Below are positions 1-5,965 of a stretch of 13,225 bases of DNA, in pieces (positions within the stretch are counted from its first letter, which is position 1; the number at the start of each line of letters is the position of its first letter). The translations under genes were made by a program, and so were the position numbers. The stretch lies in the NCBI GenBank assembly GCA_937894665.1, contig CALAWF010000169.1, positions 1 to 13,225 on the forward strand, in the 5' to 3' direction. The DNA comes from an uncultured bacterium. GTDB taxonomy: Bacteria; Cyanobacteriota; Vampirovibrionia; Gastranaerophilales; Gastranaerophilaceae. The notes below the pieces were generated by a model. It was given only the letters and a program-made list of their open reading frames with translations, did no database searches and was not told where the DNA came from.

Positions 1-864
1 TTCCAAAAGAGTTATGCAATCCCTATCGAAAGATTTAAGGAAAACTCAAGAGCAAGCAAACTTAGAATGTCAATTTCACCATTCGTATTAAGACGTTTGA
101 AAACAGATAAGCACGTAATTTCAGACTTACCGGAAAAAATGGTACTCAACGAATACTGCTACTTGTCTAAAGTTCAAGCTGTTCTATACGAAAAAACTCT
201 TAACGAAATGATGACAAAAATTAGCGGATTTACCGGAATCAATAGACGTGGTAATATCTTCAAACTTATCACTGCATTGAAACAAATCTGTAACCACCCT
301 TACCAATTCTTGAAATCCGGCGAAATGAATAAAGAAATGTCCGGTAAAATGGAAAAATGTATTGACTTGGTTCAAAGCATTATTGATAGAGGAGAAAAAA
401 CTCTTATCTTTACCCAATATAAAGAAATGGGCGACATTTTGTGCAAGATTATATCTCAAGAATGCAACACAGAACCGTTGTTCTTCCACGGAAGCCTAAC
501 TGTTCCACAAAGGGAAGAGTTAATCGACAAATTCCAAACAGAAGAAGATTCAAAGGTTATGATACTTTCATTGAAGGCTGGTGGAACAGGTTTGAACTTG
601 ACAAGTGCAACCAACGTAATTCACTACGACTTGTGGTGGAACCCTGCAGTTGAAGACCAAGCAACAGATAGAACATACCGTATCGGTCAAGATAAGAATG
701 TAATGGTTCACAGAATGATTACACTCGGAACTTTTGAAGAAAAGATTGATGAAATGTTGAAATCTAAGAAAGAACTTGCAGACCTAGCTGTTTACGAAGG
801 CGAAAAGATTATTACAGAACTTTCAGACGAAGAAATCTACGAAATCTTTACTTTATCTGCTTAA
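1..864 (+). CDS. SNF2-family DNA helicase/ATPase, C-terminal part (5' end outside window)
   Basis: The frame is open from base 1, so this is the last 287 residues of a longer gene and no true start is visible. It carries the second RecA-like lobe of a SWI2/SNF2 ATPase. The brace region VLRRLKTDK lies near bases 88-114, the motif IV-like segment KTLIFTQY near 397-420, the motif V segment LKAGGTGLNL near 570-600, and motif VI QATDRTYRIGQ with its arginine finger near 658-690. SNF2 proteins couple ATP hydrolysis to translocation on double-stranded DNA and remodel protein-DNA or RNA polymerase complexes. The Walker A/B lobe must lie upstream of the window, so catalytic completeness cannot be judged. 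The C-terminus is intact and ends in a TAA. The subfamily (RapA-like or SWIM-zinc-finger type) cannot be settled from this half. No obvious terminator follows; the downstream gap is full of dispersed palindromes. Confidence 0.93.
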   Translation, partial: FQKSYAIPIERFKENSRASKLRMSISPFVLRRLKTDKHVISDLPEKMVLNEYCYLSKVQAVLYEKTLNEMMTKISGFTGINRRGNIFKLITALKQICNHPYQFLKSGEMNKEMSGKMEKCIDLVQSIIDRGEKTLIFTQYKEMGDILCKIISQECNTEPLFFHGSLTVPQREELIDKFQTEEDSKVMILSLKAGGTGLNLTSATNVIHYDLWWNPAVEDQATDRTYRIGQDKNVMVHRMITLGTFEEKIDEMLKSKKELADLAVYEGEKIITELSDEEIYEIFTLSA

Positions 865-865
865 T

Positions 866-1150
866 GTGAAGGCAATAAGGAACAAGGAAATAAGGGAATA
901 AGTTCGTTAATTGTTTCCCTCGCCCCTTGTGGGAGAGGGAGTAAGGGAGAGGGGTTAAGTTAAATTTGTTCGGTCAGAGATTCTTCGGGTAAATTTACAA
1001 AATAATATTAGATATTCTATGGTTTACCCCTCAGAATGACGTAAATTGAATAAGGATGTAGATTGGGTTTTCTAACCAAACCTACATAATGAAATAAAGA
1101 CCTTAGTGCCTCCTGTAAAGAACTTATTCCCTATTCCCTTTATACAACTT
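866..1150. repeat. Composite intergenic palindrome island
   Basis: There is no gene in this 330-base gap. It is a nest of inverted repeats. An outer perfect 13-bp pair (893-905 with 1120-1132, AGGGAATAAGTTC and its complement) encloses three smaller palindromes: a CCCTC/GAGGG hairpin at 917-939, a fold-back at 980-1037 (ATTCTTCGGGTAAA against TTTACCCCTCAGAAT), and a hairpin at 1056-1087 (ATGTAG/CTACAT ends). The 21 bases at 973-993 recur identically at 13139-13159, so at least one component is a dispersed element. The arrangement looks like several REP/MITE-type repeats that landed next to or inside each other. Confidence 0.75.
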
Positions 1151-1176
1151 ATAGACACCATACTGACATTATGTTA

Positions 1177-1197
1177 TATAATCATGTCAAAAAGGAG
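1177..1197 (+). promoter_or_regulatory. -10 box and Shine-Dalgarno of the acetyltransferase gene
   Basis: A perfect TATAAT stands at 1177-1182. A possible but poorly spaced -35 (TAGACA, 1152-1157, 19-base spacer) lies upstream. A strong Shine-Dalgarno AAGGAG occupies 1192-1197, about 5 bases before ATG 1203. The GTG at 1197 overlaps this ribosome-binding site and cannot be the start. Confidence 0.6.
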
Positions 1198-1202
1198 TGA
1201 TT

Positions 1203-1787
1203 ATGGACAAATATATCAAAACTTATTCGGAAGAACTTAACAAACTGCATATCCAAGCCCGAAATTTAGCAAGAGAATATTCTTTACTTGACTATGGAGA
1301 TGAAAAGAAAAAACGAGCAATCTTAGAAAAAATGTTAGGCTCAATTGGTAAAAATGTTGCCATTGACCAAAAATTCTTTTGCGATTTTGGAAAGAACATT
1401 TTTATAGGGAATGATGTAATTATCGGTTCAAATTGTACATTTATTGATAATGAAAAAATCACTATTGGTTCTTGTGTAATGCTTGCCCCTAATATCCAAA
1501 TTTATACAGCATATCATCCAATCTTGCCGGAAGAGCGATATATAACAAATAGAGCTGAGAATGCCCCAATATACTTCAACACTTGTGCAGATCCTGTTGA
1601 AATAAAGAATGGTGCATGGATTGGTGGCGGAGTAATTATTCTCCCTGGAGTAACTATTGGAGAAAATAGTATTGTTGGAGCAGGAAGTGTCGTAACTCGC
1701 TCAATTCCGGACAATTGCGTTGCTGTGGGTAATCCTTGTAAACCAATCAAATTTTTTGATGATATAAGAAAAAATAATGTCGGTTAA
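1203..1787 (+). CDS. Sugar O-acetyltransferase, maltose/galactoside acetyltransferase type
   Basis: This 194-residue protein has the layout of the left-handed beta-helix acetyltransferases (Maa/LacA/NodL). A short helical N-terminal cap (about 1-45) is followed by hexapeptide repeats ([IV]G-x-x-x-x) from about residue 48 to 180. The repeats are clear at NVAIDQ, NIFIGNDVIIGSN, ITIGSCVML and VTIGENSIVGAGSVV. The catalytic histidine is probably His105 in YTAYHP. Such enzymes move acetyl from acetyl-CoA to a hydroxyl of a sugar or sugar-like acceptor in the cytoplasm. The acceptor cannot be read from the sequence. ATG 1203 is chosen because AAGGAG at 1192-1197 sits at the right distance. The gene has its own TATAAT and no close co-directional partner, so it seems monocistronic. 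Length is normal for the family (about 185-200 residues). Confidence 0.93.
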   Translation: MDKYIKTYSEELNKLHIQARNLAREYSLLDYGDEKKKRAILEKMLGSIGKNVAIDQKFFCDFGKNIFIGNDVIIGSNCTFIDNEKITIGSCVMLAPNIQIYTAYHPILPEERYITNRAENAPIYFNTCADPVEIKNGAWIGGGVIILPGVTIGENSIVGAGSVVTRSIPDNCVAVGNPCKPIKFFDDIRKNNVG

Positions 1788-1821
1788 GCATACTTGCCTA
1801 ACAAAATTTAAAAATAAATTT

Positions 1822-1956
1822 CTACTTAAGTTCTAATTTAATGGAATAACCAAGAATTTTACAAATTTCTTGAAATTCTTCTAGTTTTAGAGAATTTCTG
1901 CGAAGTTTACAGGAAAATGTACTTTGGAATGACAGTACGGTTAAAAGACCTTGTGT
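1822..1956 (-). pseudogene. Possible C-terminal remnant of an XRE/Cro-type HTH regulator
   Basis: An open stretch on the minus strand ends with TAG at 1824-1822. Its last 25 residues or so read RNSLKLEEFQEICKILGY and then SIKLELK. This is the pattern seen at the C-terminus of small Cro/CI-type HTH domains (a 'L.L..l..I...LGY.i.l.l.' tail). A stop lies in frame at 1957-1959, no start is visible, and the N-terminal half runs into repeat-like sequence around 1925-1990. I read it as a decayed fragment, not a working gene. The match is short and rests on pattern recall, so it could be chance in AT-rich DNA. Confidence 0.35.
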
Positions 1957-1960
1957 TTAG

Positions 1961-1992
1961 TTAGAGACACTTCGCTTCGCTCAGTATGACGA
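1961..1992. repeat. Short dispersed repeat, CTTCG...CTCAG-ATGACG type
   Basis: The segment AGAGACACTTCGCTTCGC followed by TCAGTATGACGAA has the same plan as the elements at 973-1042 and 13139-13204: AGAGAxxCTTCG, a variable core, then CTCAGxATGACG. Here the core is reduced to a few bases, so it forms only a compact hairpin. It is a short member of the same palindromic family. Confidence 0.55.
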
Positions 1993-2010
1993 ATGCGTTT
2001 AAGATTTATA

Positions 2011-2046
2011 AGGGGTTCGGGGGCGTTACCCCTGATTACTCGAACC
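2011..2046. repeat. Palindromic repeat with two competing hairpins
   Basis: AGGGGT (2011-2016) can pair with ACCCCT (2028-2033), or GGTTCG (2014-2019) with CGAACC (2041-2046). The two foldings exclude each other. The right half, 2029-2046, recurs with two mismatches at 8891-8908 (CCCCTGATAACTCGAGCC), so this is a dispersed repeat. Confidence 0.6.
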
Positions 2047-2079
2047 ATTTGGTCATTCGTGTTTTTCTTTTTCGGTTCT

Positions 2080-2116
2080 ACTTTTTCTTTTTTCATCGAA
2101 ATAAAAAAGAAAAAGT
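2080..2116. repeat. Perfect 14-bp inverted repeat (T-rich/A-rich hairpin)
   Basis: ACTTTTTCTTTTTT at 2080-2093 is matched exactly by AAAAAAGAAAAAGT at 2103-2116 across a 9-base loop. The stem is almost purely A/T with no GC-rich base, so it is unlikely to be an efficient terminator. It sits among other palindromes in the 1788-2525 gap and is best described as one more fold-back repeat. Confidence 0.6.
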
Positions 2117-2127
2117 GAACATTATTA

Positions 2128-2157
2128 AATGTTGGGGTTGAAACCCCAACCTACATT
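2128..2157. repeat. GTTGGGGT/ACCCCAAC hairpin repeat
   Basis: An 8-bp perfect stem (2131-2138 with 2143-2150) has a TGAA loop and is followed by CTACAT. The hairpin at 1056-1087 has the same plan (TTGGGTT, 4-base loop, AACC..., CTACAT), so both belong to one REP-like family. Further right, CCCTCAGAAT at 2215-2224 repeats the right end of the 973-1042 element, and GCGAACTTATTGCC (2261-2274) resembles the right outer arm at 1120-1140. Confidence 0.6.
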
Positions 2158-2280
2158 ATTATTCTTAATTTTAGAGAATAAAAAATAAACAAGCTGGACT
2201 ATTTCGGATTAAAACCCTCAGAATGGCATAATAAAAACATAGCGAACTTATTGCCTTCTTCCCATTCCTACTCAACGCAA

Positions 2281-2329
2281 AAAAAAAGCTTCTGTAATAG
2301 AAGCTTCCTTGGAATTTTTTTACAATTCC
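2281..2329 (-). terminator. Orphan intrinsic terminator on the minus strand, with tandem hairpin
   Basis: AAGCTTCT (2286-2293) pairs with AGAAGCTT (2299-2306) around a 5-base loop. Read on the minus strand, the stem is followed at once by a run of T (the A-tract at 2278-2287), the form of a strong rho-independent terminator. A second hairpin, GGAATT/AATTCC (2311-2316 with 2324-2329), lies just upstream in that direction. On the plus strand the T-run comes only after the second hairpin begins. No minus-strand gene is visible upstream of it. Confidence 0.65.
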
Positions 2330-2490
2330 TCGTGTAAAAGGTAGGTAGAAAGTAGAAGGTAGTAGTATATATAAGCTTTGTTATATATCGTTTGTATATA
2401 TTATTAAAGTATTTTTGATATAAGGAATTGCGTGAACAGCTTCTATTTGTTACATAACTTTACAAATATAGAATAGAAATCCATATAATC

Positions 2491-2499
2491 TGCTATAAT
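2491..2499 (+). promoter_or_regulatory. Extended -10 promoter of coaD
   Basis: TGCTATAAT is a consensus extended -10 element (TGn-TATAAT). No good -35 is seen at the normal distance. Transcription would start near 2506, giving a leader of about 20 bases that holds AAAGGAG (2514-2520), 5 bases before ATG 2526. Confidence 0.7.
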
Positions 2500-2525
2500 A
2501 CTTATACTGTTTTAAAGGAGATAAA

Positions 2526-2999
2526 ATGAAAATCGCAATATACCCTGGAAGTTTCGACCCAATCACCAAAGGACACCTAGATATTTTGAAAAACGCTTCC
2601 GGAATTTTTGACAAGGTAATCATCGCAGTCGCACACAATGGCGAAAAGAAAGGCTTTCTTTCTACAGAAGAACGTGTAGAACTAATTAAAAAAAGTATCA
2701 AGGGACTTGAAAATGTTGAAGTTGATGCTTTCGAAGGTTTGACTATTGAATATGCAAAAAAACGAGGGGCAGAAATTCTAATCAGAGGTTTGCGTGCCGT
2801 TTCCGATTTTGAATATGAAATGCAACTTTCTCAAACAAACAGTGCACTGTGCGATGAAATTAAAACAGTCTTTTTGACAACAAAACCAAAATACAACTTT
2901 ATTTCTTCAAGCACAATAAGAGAAATTTTACAAAACAACGGCGACATCTCTAAATTCGTTCCACAAGCGGTAAATGAATACTTAACCCAGAGGAGATAA
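2526..2999 (+). CDS. coaD: Phosphopantetheine adenylyltransferase
   Basis: CoaD transfers AMP from ATP to 4'-phosphopantetheine, giving dephospho-CoA and pyrophosphate, the fourth step of CoA synthesis in the cytoplasm. The 157-residue protein has the full set of family signatures. The nucleotidyltransferase motif YPGSFDPITKGH (6-17) contains the T/HxGH signature as TKGH. LIRGLRAVSDFEYE spans about 85-98, and ISSSTIRE (126-133) is the second nucleotide-binding motif. Length is typical. The start is supported by AAAGGAG 5 bases upstream and an extended -10 promoter. The next gene starts 3 bases after the stop codon, so the two are surely co-transcribed and probably translationally coupled. Confidence 0.98.
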   Translation: MKIAIYPGSFDPITKGHLDILKNASGIFDKVIIAVAHNGEKKGFLSTEERVELIKKSIKGLENVEVDAFEGLTIEYAKKRGAEILIRGLRAVSDFEYEMQLSQTNSALCDEIKTVFLTTKPKYNFISSSTIREILQNNGDISKFVPQAVNEYLTQRR

Positions 3000-3002
3000 T
3001 AC

Positions 3003-3380
3003 ATGAATTTCCAATCAAGAGAAGACATAAAAAGACTCGAAAATAAAATAAGAAACGGATATTCACTGCCAATATTCAAAGGTCTTGTTGCCGTGAATAA
3101 ACGAGGTGTGGAACAAATTATCGATGCTATTTATGCAAACTTGCCGGATGACGTAAAAAGAGCTAGAGAATTTCTAAAAAATTCAAACCAAATGCCTACA
3201 GTTCAACCGGAGAAAAATCACTTATTTGACACTTTGCAAAAACTTGAAGTTATCCTGAATGAAACCATTTCTGTTGCAAATTTTGCAATTTTAAAAATTA
3301 AAGAAATCGAAACATTATTACAACAAATTGAGAAAAATATCCCAGAAGAAATTATTCAAGCAGAAATTTCTGACAAGTAG
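3003..3380 (+). CDS. Conserved-looking protein with two copies of a coaD-linked module
   Basis: I cannot name this 125-residue cytoplasmic protein from a known family. It begins 3 bases after coaD, with its ribosome-binding site (AGAGGAG) inside the end of coaD, so it forms an operon with it. Inspection shows an internal duplication. Residues about 6-59 (core GYSLPIFKGLVAVNKRGVEQ, IIDAIYANLP, DDVKRAREFL) resemble residues about 75-121 (core ISVANFAILKIKEIETLLQQ, IEKNIP, EEIIQAEI). A third copy forms the N-terminus of the next protein (3489-4052), which makes the two genes paralogous over this module. No membrane segment, signal peptide or metal site is seen. The content is helix-prone and charged. 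A scaffold or partner role for the coiled-coil neighbour is plausible but is inference only. Confidence 0.85.
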   Translation: MNFQSREDIKRLENKIRNGYSLPIFKGLVAVNKRGVEQIIDAIYANLPDDVKRAREFLKNSNQMPTVQPEKNHLFDTLQKLEVILNETISVANFAILKIKEIETLLQQIEKNIPEEIIQAEISDK

Positions 3381-3421
3381 AAATACATGTTAACATATGT
3401 AATTCCCGAAAGAAATATTAT

Positions 3422-3450
3422 TTGACAATTAAAAATTGCTTATGTAATAT
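3422..3450 (+). promoter_or_regulatory. Consensus sigma-70 promoter before the coiled-coil gene
   Basis: A perfect TTGACA (3422-3427) is followed after exactly 17 bases by TAATAT (3445-3450). The gene at 3489 therefore has its own strong promoter besides read-through from coaD. A perfect 10-bp palindrome, ATGTTAACAT, lies at 3387-3396 between the two genes and could be an operator or chance. Confidence 0.75.
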
Positions 3451-3488
3451 ATTAATATATAAAATGTGAAAGGGATAAGGGATATAAC

Positions 3489-4052
3489 ATGCCACAAAAT
3501 GGAGTGTATGATTTATTAAAAATGTTAGAAATAGCCTTGGATGAAGGTTATTCTGTATTAAAATACACAGTAATTAATAAAAGGGAAATTGAAACATTAA
3601 TCGATAGAATATATCAAGCATTGCCGACTGAAGTTCAAGAAGCAAAGCTATTATTGAAACGTAAAGAAGAATTACAAAACGAAGCTCAACAAAGAGCTAA
3701 TAAAATTATCCAAGATGCTCAAGCTGAAGCTGATAGAAAACTTTCTGAATCAGATCAAATCAAAGCAATTGAATTACAAGGAAACAAAATTAAAAATGAA
3801 GTTTATCAAGAATGCGAAAAGATTAAACATATCGCACTTCAAGATGCTGAAAATATAAGACTTCAAGCAACTGACGAAGCCATGAAAATTAGAGAAGGTG
3901 CTGAGCTATACGCTGAACAAGTTTTAACAAGCATCGAAGGAAACTTAACTCAACTTCAACAAGTTGTTAAAAATGGTCAAATCTACATGGAACAATTGAG
4001 AACAGATTCAATTGGCAAATATCCGACTCAACAAACTCCTGTTAGAAAATAA
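3489..4052 (+). CDS. DivIVA-like / ATP-synthase-b-like coiled-coil protein
   Basis: This 187-residue protein has two parts. The N-terminal module (about 8-57, core EGYSVLKYTVINKREIETLI then DRIYQALPTEVQEAK) is shared with the preceding gene. A long heptad-like, Ala/Gln/Glu-rich coiled coil (about 58-170) follows, with repeats such as QRANKIIQDAQAEAD and DAENIRLQATDEAMKIREGA. A polar tail ends it. The pattern (module ending in LPxEVxEA, then eA...A..ii..A, then YAxxVLxxIExxLxQLxxVVKNG) matches my recollection of a cyanobacterial family annotated as DivIVA-like or 'ATP synthase subunit B-like'. It has no N-terminal membrane anchor, so a real F0 b subunit is unlikely. A polar-scaffold or cell-division role is possible but unproven. 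It has its own promoter and a downstream terminator at 4076-4116. Confidence 0.85.
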   Translation: MPQNGVYDLLKMLEIALDEGYSVLKYTVINKREIETLIDRIYQALPTEVQEAKLLLKRKEELQNEAQQRANKIIQDAQAEADRKLSESDQIKAIELQGNKIKNEVYQECEKIKHIALQDAENIRLQATDEAMKIREGAELYAEQVLTSIEGNLTQLQQVVKNGQIYMEQLRTDSIGKYPTQQTPVRK

Positions 4053-4075
4053 CCTTTAATATAAAATTTTCACAT

Positions 4076-4116
4076 ACTAAAAAACATCTATTGAATAAAA
4101 ATAGATGTTTTTTAGT
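4076..4116. terminator. Terminator after the coiled-coil gene (17-bp perfect stem)
   Basis: ACTAAAAAACATCTATT (4076-4092) is perfectly complementary to 4100-4116 around a 7-base loop. The descending arm contains TTTTTT and the ascending arm AAAAAA, so it can act in both directions. It separates the coaD group from the rpmG cluster. Confidence 0.8.
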
Positions 4117-4147
4117 GTCAAAAACGTAGTATTTGTTAACAATTTAT

Positions 4148-4220
4148 TTGCATTTTATTTTGTTTGAGATAACATAAGAGTATAAGCCGAAATAGATAGA
4201 ATGTGTAATGCACATTCTAT
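4148..4220 (+). promoter_or_regulatory. Candidate promoter and leader stem-loop of the rpmG cluster
   Basis: TTGCAT (4148-4153), 16 bases, TAACAT (4170-4175) is a moderate sigma-70 match in the right place. A transcript from it would start with a perfect 10-bp stem-loop, ATAGAATGTG (4196-4205) with CACATTCTAT (4211-4220) and loop TAATG, followed by TTTTAAAT. This leader hairpin could be an attenuator or a 5' stabiliser. No known ribosomal leader is recognised. Confidence 0.45.
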
Positions 4221-4265
4221 TTTAAATAGGAGACAACTTAATAAAACAATAAAGGAAATAAAACA

Positions 4266-4433
4266 ATGGGTATCAAAGGAAAAAACGACAGAATGGTAGT
4301 TCTAGCTTGTGAAGAATGCAAGGAAAGAAACTACACAACAACTAAAAACAAAAAGAACATCAAGGAAAGAATGGAATTAAACAAATACTGCCCAAGATGT
4401 CAAAAACACACTAACCACAAAGAAACTAAGTAG
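4266..4433 (+). CDS. rpmG: 50S ribosomal protein bL33
   Basis: This short gene encodes 55 residues, MGIKGKNDRMVVLACEECKE at the start and ending HKETK. bL33 is a small protein of the large ribosomal subunit near the E site. Two CxxC pairs, CEEC (15-18) and CPRC (42-45), mark the zinc-binding (C+) form. The length is standard. Its place before tRNA-Trp and secE is the classical one. AAAGGAA at 4251-4257 gives a ribosome-binding site about 8 bases before ATG 4266. There is a single C+ copy in the window; whether a C- paralogue exists elsewhere cannot be told here. Confidence 0.95.
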   Translation: MGIKGKNDRMVVLACEECKERNYTTTKNKKNIKERMELNKYCPRCQKHTNHKETK

Positions 4434-4441
4434 ATTTTTAT

Positions 4442-4470
4442 AAAGTGGTTAAAAGATATTTAACCACTTT
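4442..4470 (+). terminator. Stem-loop between rpmG and tRNA-Trp (partial terminator or processing site)
   Basis: AAAGTGGTTAAA (4442-4453) pairs with TTTAACCACTTT (4459-4470) across a 5-base loop. Only three T follow, so read-through into the tRNA is likely. It could reduce downstream transcription or serve as a processing hairpin that releases the tRNA 5' end at 4476. Confidence 0.5.
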
Positions 4471-4475
4471 AATAT

Positions 4476-4548
4476 GCGTCCTTAGTTCAGTTGGTAGAAC
4501 GTCGGTCTCCAAAACCGGATGTCGAGGGTTCGAGTCCTTCAGGGCGCG
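4476..4548 (+). tRNA. trnW: tRNA-Trp (anticodon CCA)
   Basis: The 73-base cloverleaf is complete. The acceptor stem is GCGTCCT (4476-4482) with AGGGCGC (4541-4547) and G4548 as discriminator. The D stem is GTTC/GAAC. The anticodon stem TCGGT/ACCGG has loop CTCCAAA, with anticodon CCA at 4509-4511. The T arm is GAGGG-TTCGAGT-CCTTC. The 3' CCA is not encoded and must be added by nucleotidyltransferase. Its position between rpmG and secE is the common bacterial arrangement. Confidence 0.97.
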
Positions 4549-4580
4549 ATTTTAAACTTTAAAATAAAGGAATAATCATA

Positions 4581-4790
4581 ATGAACGAAACAGTAGAAGC
4601 AATTAAAGCGTACTTCAAAGGCGTAAAAACAGAATGGGGCAAAATTAGCTGGCCTGAAAAAAATCAGGTTATCTTTGAAACTCTATCCGTTATCGTTATC
4701 GTAGTTGTTTTTACTGTTGCAATTTATCTAATGGATCTTTTATTTAAAGGCTCACTAGGTCTTATAGTAAAATTTTTCCAAAATTTATAA
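4581..4790 (+). CDS. secE: Preprotein translocase subunit SecE
   Basis: SecE clamps SecY in the inner-membrane SecYEG channel. This 69-residue form is the short, single-spanning type found in most bacteria outside the enterobacteria. An amphipathic N-terminal helix carries the family signature EWGKISWPEKNQV (18-30). One transmembrane helix follows at about 34-56 (rich in V/I), then a short tail. AAAGGAAT at 4562-4569 is the ribosome-binding site. It lies 32 bases after tRNA-Trp and 9 bases before nusG, as in the conserved secE-nusG operon. Confidence 0.97.
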   Translation: MNETVEAIKAYFKGVKTEWGKISWPEKNQVIFETLSVIVIVVVFTVAIYLMDLLFKGSLGLIVKFFQNL

Positions 4791-4799
4791 AGGTGGCTT

Positions 4800-5426
4800 A
4801 TGACTAAAGAAGAAAAAACAATGGAAGAACAACTGAATGAAGATGTATTAGCTGAACAAGCTGAAGCTCAAGCTGAAGAAGAAGCTAAAGAAGCTAAGAA
4901 AAGTCAAAAAAGATGGTACATCGTTCACACTTATTCAGGTTACGAAAACAAAGTTAAAGTTAACTTAGAAAAACGTATTGAATATATGAATATGGGTGAT
5001 AAGATTTTTAGAATCGAAGTACCTCAAAAAACAGTTGTCCAAATGAAGGGCGGAAAGAAACAGGAAAAAGAAGAAAAAGTATTCCCTGGTTACGTTCTTG
5101 TAGAAATGATTATGGACGAAGATAGCTGGTATGTTGTAAGACACACTTCAGGCGTTACAAAATTTGTAGGTTCTGTTAAAAAACCTATTCCGGTTAAAGA
5201 AAGCGAAATTAAAAGAATTTTGCACAGAACATCATCTCAAGTTGAAAAAGTTGAACTTGATGTTAAACCGGGTGATAAAGTTAGAATTATTTCAGGTCCA
5301 TTCGCAGACTTTGATGCTGATATTATCGAAGTTTACCCTGATAAATCTAAACTTAGAGCAAATGTTTCAATCTTCGGTCGTGAAACACCGGTTGAATTGG
5401 AATACAAGCAAATCAATAAATTATAA
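4800..5426 (+). CDS. nusG: Transcription termination/antitermination factor NusG
   Basis: NusG binds RNA polymerase through its NGN domain and links it to Rho or the ribosome through its KOW domain. The NGN domain is at about 37-135 (KRWYIVHTYSGYENKV, then VFPGYVLVEM). The KOW domain is at about 154-208, starting VKPGDKVRIISGPFADF. An acidic, low-complexity extension (about 1-36, rich in E, A and Q) precedes the core and is longer than in E. coli NusG. ATG 4800 is supported by AAAGGTGG at 4790-4797, though the second Met (residue 8) cannot be fully excluded. It lies 9 bases after secE. Confidence 0.97.
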   Translation: MTKEEKTMEEQLNEDVLAEQAEAQAEEEAKEAKKSQKRWYIVHTYSGYENKVKVNLEKRIEYMNMGDKIFRIEVPQKTVVQMKGGKKQEKEEKVFPGYVLVEMIMDEDSWYVVRHTSGVTKFVGSVKKPIPVKESEIKRILHRTSSQVEKVELDVKPGDKVRIISGPFADFDADIIEVYPDKSKLRANVSIFGRETPVELEYKQINKL

Positions 5427-5478
5427 TCTAATTTAAAGACTAGCAAAACTAATTATTACAAAAGATAGTACAAATAAT

Positions 5479-5522
5479 GTGGAAGGATCCTTTACAAGCC
5501 GGTAAAGAACCGTTATTACCAC
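5479..5522 (+). promoter_or_regulatory. L1-binding mRNA leader before rplK (rRNA mimic)
   Basis: GTGG (5479-5482) pairs with CCAC (5519-5522). GG (5485-5486) pairs with CC (5510-5511), and CTTTAC (5490-5495) with GTAAAG (5502-5507). The unpaired CCGTTATTACCAC side resembles the base of the L1 stalk in 23S rRNA (GGUGGGAGG ... CCG ... UACCACC). L1 represses its own operon by binding such mRNA sites. A shorter copy lies before rplA at 5966-5995. Confidence 0.72.
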
Positions 5523-5536
5523 AAAAGGAGAAAATC

Positions 5537-5965
5537 ATGGCAAAAAAAGTAGTAGGAAAAATCAAGCTTCAAATCGAAGCAGGTAAAGCAAATCCATCAC
5601 CACCAGTTGGTCCTGCATTAGGTCAACACGGTGTTAATATCATGGACTTCTGTAAACAATTCAATGCTAAAACTCAAGATAAAGCTGGATACATCATCCC
5701 AGTTATTATTGATGTTTACGAAGATAGAAGTTTCACATTCGTTATTAAATCACCACCAGCTCCTGTATTGATTAAAAAAGCATTAAATATTCCAAAAGGA
5801 TCATCAGTTCCTAACAAGGATAAAGTTGCTGAAATCACTAGAGCTCAATTAGAAGAAATCGCTAAAATTAAAATGGACGATTTAAACGCTACAACAATGG
5901 ATGCAGCAGTTAAAATGATTGCTGGTTCTTGTAGAGCAATGGGTGTTACAGTAAAAGAAGACTAG
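5537..5965 (+). CDS. rplK: 50S ribosomal protein uL11
   Basis: The 142-residue protein has the usual uL11 length. L11 binds the GTPase-associated region of 23S rRNA, with the L10/L12 stalk at its side. The N-terminal domain (about 1-70) contains the proline-rich PSPPVGPALGQHGVNIMDFC; the C-terminal rRNA-binding domain (about 72-142) contains KSPPAP and ends in SCRAMGVTV. The reading frame stays open upstream to ATG 5477. That start is rejected because it falls inside the predicted L1-binding leader; AAAGGAG at 5524-5530 fits ATG 5537 with 6 bases between. It is the first gene of the rplK-rplA unit and follows nusG after 110 bases. Confidence 0.98.
   Translation: MAKKVVGKIKLQIEAGKANPSPPVGPALGQHGVNIMDFCKQFNAKTQDKAGYIIPVIIDVYEDRSFTFVIKSPPAPVLIKKALNIPKGSSVPNKDKVAEITRAQLEEIAKIKMDDLNATTMDAAVKMIAGSCRAMGVTVKED

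Noticed and set aside
1197..1202. GTG at 1197 as the start of the acetyltransferase.
   Set aside because: It overlaps the Shine-Dalgarno AAGGAG that serves ATG 1203.
2450..2701. Minus-strand open frame of 83 codons across the start of coaD.
   Set aside because: It is antisense to a certain gene, has no ribosome-binding site and no protein-like pattern.
3489..4052. Calling the coiled-coil protein an F0 ATP synthase subunit b.
   Set aside because: It has no N-terminal membrane segment and no atp genes nearby; the likeness is only in the coiled coil.
5477..5536. Upstream ATG at 5477 as the start of rplK, adding 20 residues.
   Set aside because: The extension falls in the L1-binding-like leader, uL11 normally begins MAKKV, and AAAGGAG is correctly placed for ATG 5537.
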